A DNA stretch of 64,000 bases from an uncultured Bacteroidia bacterium (GTDB lineage: Bacteria > Bacteroidota > Bacteroidia > Bacteroidales > UBA932): the NCBI GenBank assembly GCA_902774155.1, contig CACYHF010000018.1:1-64000 (forward strand), read 5' to 3'. The notes beneath the pieces were generated by a model. That model was given only the letters and a program-made list of their open reading frames with translations, did not search any database and was not told the origin of the DNA. Shown here in pieces: positions 61,638-64,000 of this stretch. A program made the position numbers and the translations under genes. Positions within the stretch are counted from its first letter, which is position 1. Every line of letters starts with the position of its first letter.

Positions 61638-62411
61638 GTGAAACGGCTGCTTCTTACTATCGCGATGCTCGCTCTGGCGGGCATCGCGTTTGCACAAGGC
61701 CCCGCCATCGTGGCCCATCGCGGCTACTGGGACGACAATGCCCAGAACTCCATCGCGTCTTTGCGGAAGGCGCAGGCGTTCGGTTGCTGGGGCAGTGAGT
61801 GCGACGTACATCTGACGGCCGATAACGTGGTGGTGGTGAACCACGACGGCGCCATCGGCGATACGGAAATCCAGATCAGTCCGTTCCGGGAGGTTCGGGA
61901 GCATAAGCTCAGAAACGGGGAACCGGTTCCTACGCTGGCCGAATACCTGGACCAGGCCGCCCAGAGCGAAAGCTGCGTGCTGGTGCTGGAGATCAAGCCG
62001 CACGTGAATCAGGTACGGGAAGATATGGTGATCCACAAGTGCCTGGAAGGCCTGAAGGCCCATCAGCTGCTGGATCCTACCCGCGTGGTCTTCATCTCCT
62101 TCAGCTATTATATCTGCAAGGAACTGGCCCGTATGTGTCCGGACTTTACCGTCCAATACCTGAACGGGGACAAATCGCCCGTAGAGCTTCGGGCCGATAA
62201 GATCAACGGCATCGACTACCACTATTCCCGCCTGCTGAAGCACCCCGAATGGGTGGTGGAAGCCCAGGCGATGGGAATGACCGTAAACGCCTGGACAGTG
62301 GACCGGGAAGAGGATATCCGGAAGATGATCACTTTAGGGGTGGATCAGATTACCACCAACAACCCTTTGCTGGTGCGGCAGATCCTGCAGGAATCAAAAA
62401 CCGCTCAATAG
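61638..62411 (+). CDS. Glycerophosphodiester phosphodiesterase, exported
   Basis: A 257-residue protein with a GTG start and a signal peptide (cleavage after AFAQ). It has the GDPD motifs AHRGYWDDNAQNS, SECDVHLTADNVVVVNHDG, VLEIKPH, VFISFSYYICKEL and VNAWTVDREEDI. It is shorter and more diverged than the other two GDPDs of the window. It starts 1 base after the proteolipid stop, so it may be read with the V-ATPase operon. Its 3' end overlaps the convergent HAD gene by 18 bases. Confidence 0.88.
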   Translation: MKRLLLTIAMLALAGIAFAQGPAIVAHRGYWDDNAQNSIASLRKAQAFGCWGSECDVHLTADNVVVVNHDGAIGDTEIQISPFREVREHKLRNGEPVPTLAEYLDQAAQSESCVLVLEIKPHVNQVREDMVIHKCLEGLKAHQLLDPTRVVFISFSYYICKELARMCPDFTVQYLNGDKSPVELRADKINGIDYHYSRLLKHPEWVVEAQAMGMTVNAWTVDREEDIRKMITLGVDQITTNNPLLVRQILQESKTAQ

Positions 62412-63047
62412 CGAAGGAATCTCGGAGAAAAGGTCGACGACCCGGTGGGCGCCGGCCTTTTTCAGTGCTTCCCGGTTGGAATTGCCGTAGGAAACGCCGC
62501 AGGTGTACGCGCCGGCTCCCAGGCCCATCTGGATGTCCACGGGCATATCCCCTACCACCAGCGCTTTCTGGGCAGGGATGTGCAGGTCCCGTAGCGTTTT
62601 GAGCACGGGTTCCGGATGGGGTTTGGCCTGGGTGACGTTATCGGCCCCCAGGACGTAGCAGATATAGGGCATCAGGCCCAGGTCTTTCAGGAAGGCGTTG
62701 AGCGAGATGGAAAGGCGCGAGGAGGCCACGCTGATGAGGTAGCCGTCTGCGTGCAACTGGGCCAGGGTTTCCTGCACGCCCGGGAAAAGCTGCGGGCCGA
62801 TGTGCTCCTTCAGGATATCAAACACGGTCCGGTACATTTTCACCCATTCGGGCAGGGCTTCATGCGGCAGGTCCGGGAAAAGCGTCTGGATGCCTTTCTC
62901 CAGCGGCAGGCCGATGGTATCGATGATGTCTTGCGCCTCGCGCACCGGATACCCCATGCGCCGCATGGCTTCCTGGTTGGTGCGGACGATGAGTTCCTGC
63001 GTATCGGCCAGGGTGCCGTCAAAATCCAGAATAAGCAGTTTGATCAT
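62394..63047 (-). CDS. HAD-superfamily phosphatase (phosphoglycolate phosphatase/beta-phosphoglucomutase-like)
   Basis: A 217-residue HAD hydrolase. Motif I is LDFDGTLADT, motif II is SVASS (serine), motif III lysine lies in AKPHPEP, and motif IV is VGDMPVDIQMG. A helical cap lies at about residues 15-85. It removes phosphate from a small sugar phosphate or phosphoglycolate; the substrate cannot be told. The -7 element on the minus strand ends only 5 bases before its ATG. Confidence 0.9.
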   Translation of the reverse strand: MIKLLILDFDGTLADTQELIVRTNQEAMRRMGYPVREAQDIIDTIGLPLEKGIQTLFPDLPHEALPEWVKMYRTVFDILKEHIGPQLFPGVQETLAQLHADGYLISVASSRLSISLNAFLKDLGLMPYICYVLGADNVTQAKPHPEPVLKTLRDLHIPAQKALVVGDMPVDIQMGLGAGAYTCGVSYGNSNREALKKAGAHRVVDLFSEIPSLLSGF

Positions 63048-63052
63048 GGCTG

Positions 63053-63079
63053 CAAAGATAGGCTTTTTTTATATCTTTG
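63053..63079. promoter_or_regulatory. Divergent -7 elements for the two HAD genes
   Basis: The minus strand has TATCTTTG at 63060-63053, 5 bases before the ATG at 63047. The plus strand has TATCTTTG at 63072-63079, 9 bases before the ATG at 63089. No clear -33 boxes were found, and the two promoters overlap. Confidence 0.55.
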
Positions 63080-63088
63080 CCGTTGAAT

Positions 63089-64000
63089 ATGAAAAAACTC
63101 ATTCTTTTTGATCTGGACGGAACCCTCCTGGATACCCTGGAGGATCTTTCTGAGGCTGTGAATCACACTTTGGCGCTGCGAGGGCTCCCGGAGTTGGGGG
63201 TGGAGCGATACCGCAAAATGGTTGGGCACGGCGTCCGGAATCTGGTGCAGCGCGCATTGGAAGCAGCCTGTGAAGTAGCCCGAGATAATGGGGCAGAGAA
63301 AAATTATTTTTTGGAAGGCTTTCCAAAAAACCAATTTTTCTCTGCTGAATATGAGCAGGCTATAGATGCAGCACTGGCAGATTTTCGGGAGTATTATCAG
63401 CAACATATTGATGTGCATACGAGGCCGTATGAGGGGATGCCGGAGTTGCTGGAGGATTTGCAGAAGGCGGGGGTGATGATGGCGGTGACGTCCAATAAAT
63501 TTCAGGAGGGGACGAAGTATCTGATCCGGCGGTTTTTCCCGGGGATAGATTTTGTTTCCATATTGGGGAATCGGCCGGGGTATCCGCTGAAGCCTTCGCC
63601 GGAGATTGTGCAGGAGGTGCTGAAGCGGGCCGGGGTGGCAGCGGAGGATGCGTTGTTGGTAGGCGACTCCCCTACCGATATGCGCACGGCCGCGAACGGC
63701 GGGATCGAGGGGCTGGCGGTGAGCTGGGGGTATCGTTCAGCGGAGGAACTGGAGCCGGTGCTTCGGGAGCTTTTTGCTGAGGGTGCTCAGATGGTCGGAA
63801 GCGTGCCGGCGCTGCGCATCGCGCTGCTGGGGTTCTATGTGAGCGAGCCTTTCAGCACGGCGCCATCGGCCTTTGAGACGCCGCTGCAACAGCTTATCTA
63901 TGAGACGTTTGCATCGGCCGAGATTCCTTTTTCGCGCGTGGATACGGACCCGGGGATTACGATGGAGGATTGCGCCCATATCAGTGCGCGCATTGGCGTG
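63089..64000 (+). CDS. HAD phosphatase fused to a YbaK/ProX-type tRNA-editing domain (3' end outside window)
   Basis: The frame is open from the ATG at 63089 to the window end (304 codons). Residues 1-232 are a HAD phosphatase: LFDLDGTLLDT (I), AVTSNK (II), KPSPE (III) and VGDSPTDMRTA (IV). Residues 69-86 are encoded by a 53-base palindrome and form an insertion in the cap. After a linker, residues 262-304 (FETPLQQLIYETF, RVDTDPGITMEDCAHIS) look like the start of a prolyl-tRNA deacylase (YbaK/ProX) domain, where xTMEDC is characteristic. The fusion has no stop between the parts. Codons are strongly G-ended, unlike the C-ended neighbours, which suggests a different origin. Confidence 0.75.
   Translation, partial: MKKLILFDLDGTLLDTLEDLSEAVNHTLALRGLPELGVERYRKMVGHGVRNLVQRALEAACEVARDNGAEKNYFLEGFPKNQFFSAEYEQAIDAALADFREYYQQHIDVHTRPYEGMPELLEDLQKAGVMMAVTSNKFQEGTKYLIRRFFPGIDFVSILGNRPGYPLKPSPEIVQEVLKRAGVAAEDALLVGDSPTDMRTAANGGIEGLAVSWGYRSAEELEPVLRELFAEGAQMVGSVPALRIALLGFYVSEPFSTAPSAFETPLQQLIYETFASAEIPFSRVDTDPGITMEDCAHISARIGV
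63293..63345 (+). repeat. 53-base palindrome within the HAD coding frame
   Basis: A 13-bp perfect outer stem (GCAGAGAAAAATT with AATTTTTCTCTGC), a small 1x2 internal loop, then an 11-bp inner stem (TTTTTTGGAAG with CTTTCCAAAAAA-type pairing, one G-T) and a 2-base loop. It is read in frame as about 18 residues of the cap domain. Confidence 0.75.

Overview
The window looks like a chromosomal segment of a member of the order Bacteroidales, probably an uncultured gut- or rumen-type anaerobe. Three things point there. Promoters repeatedly match the Bacteroidetes pattern (TTTG, about 19-20 bases, TAnnTTTG) and Shine-Dalgarno sequences are scarce. The gene content is typical of the group: DUF1573, DUF4831, DUF4434, DUF2764 beside a V-type ATPase, ParE-type topoisomerase, NifJ, and a Na+-pumping methylmalonyl-CoA decarboxylase whose gamma subunit carries a lamin-tail domain. 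Codon use is GC-rich and strongly C-ended on both strands. The species cannot be named from this.

Layout. 1-1000: AT-richer debris, with a methyltransferase tail, a small helix-turn-helix gene and a transposase remnant. 1063-9000: a glycerol/glycerolipid region with an SGNH esterase, a metallophosphatase-GDPD fusion broken by a frameshift, and an opposing operon of outer-membrane protein, lipoprotein hydrolase, glpK and glpF. 8985-12316: peptidoglycan salvage (namZ, anmK) plus a small accessory operon (DUF1653, acetyltransferase, helix-turn-helix). 12317-12900: a repeat island next to tRNA-Arg(CCG). 12954-28210: core metabolism, namely a formate/nitrite-type channel, fabD, nifJ, a lone LysR DNA-binding domain, an M16 peptidase, ferredoxin, DUF1573, parE, an acyltransferase, an acyl-CoA ligase and an acyltransferase-like membrane protein. 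28194-32888: a sugar cluster (AGE epimerase, DUF4434, sugar porter) and a GT4 enzyme. 32889-33732: a second repeat island. 33733-40259: a lipoprotein, rpsF-rpsR-rplI, pepD, DUF4831, an LpxL-like acyltransferase and a second GDPD. 40415-46480: a peptide transporter, a zeta-toxin-like kinase, tldD-tldE and a GT2 enzyme. 46515-54405: trkA, mmdA, gamma subunit, mmdC, mmdB, a second copy of the outer-membrane protein, and a serine hydrolase. 54478-61636: V-ATPase operon E-DUF2764-A-B-D-I-K. 61638-64000: a third GDPD and two HAD phosphatases, the last fused to a prolyl-tRNA-editing-type domain.

Two functional themes stand out. The first is glycerophosphodiester use: three GDPDs, a phosphatase, a glycerol channel and glycerol kinase. 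The second is sodium bioenergetics: the Na+-translocating decarboxylase is followed by a V-ATPase whose proteolipid keeps the residues that bind Na+ in the Enterococcus enzyme.

The least expected signals are a 53-base palindrome inside the HAD coding frame at 63293-63345, a family of palindromic and tandem intergenic repeats shared by two islands 20 kb apart, and several genes whose start codons lie only 4-6 bases after the -7 promoter element, suggesting leaderless mRNAs. I saw no CRISPR array, prophage, restriction system or biosynthetic cluster. No clearly new multi-gene system can be claimed; the best candidates are listed as findings.
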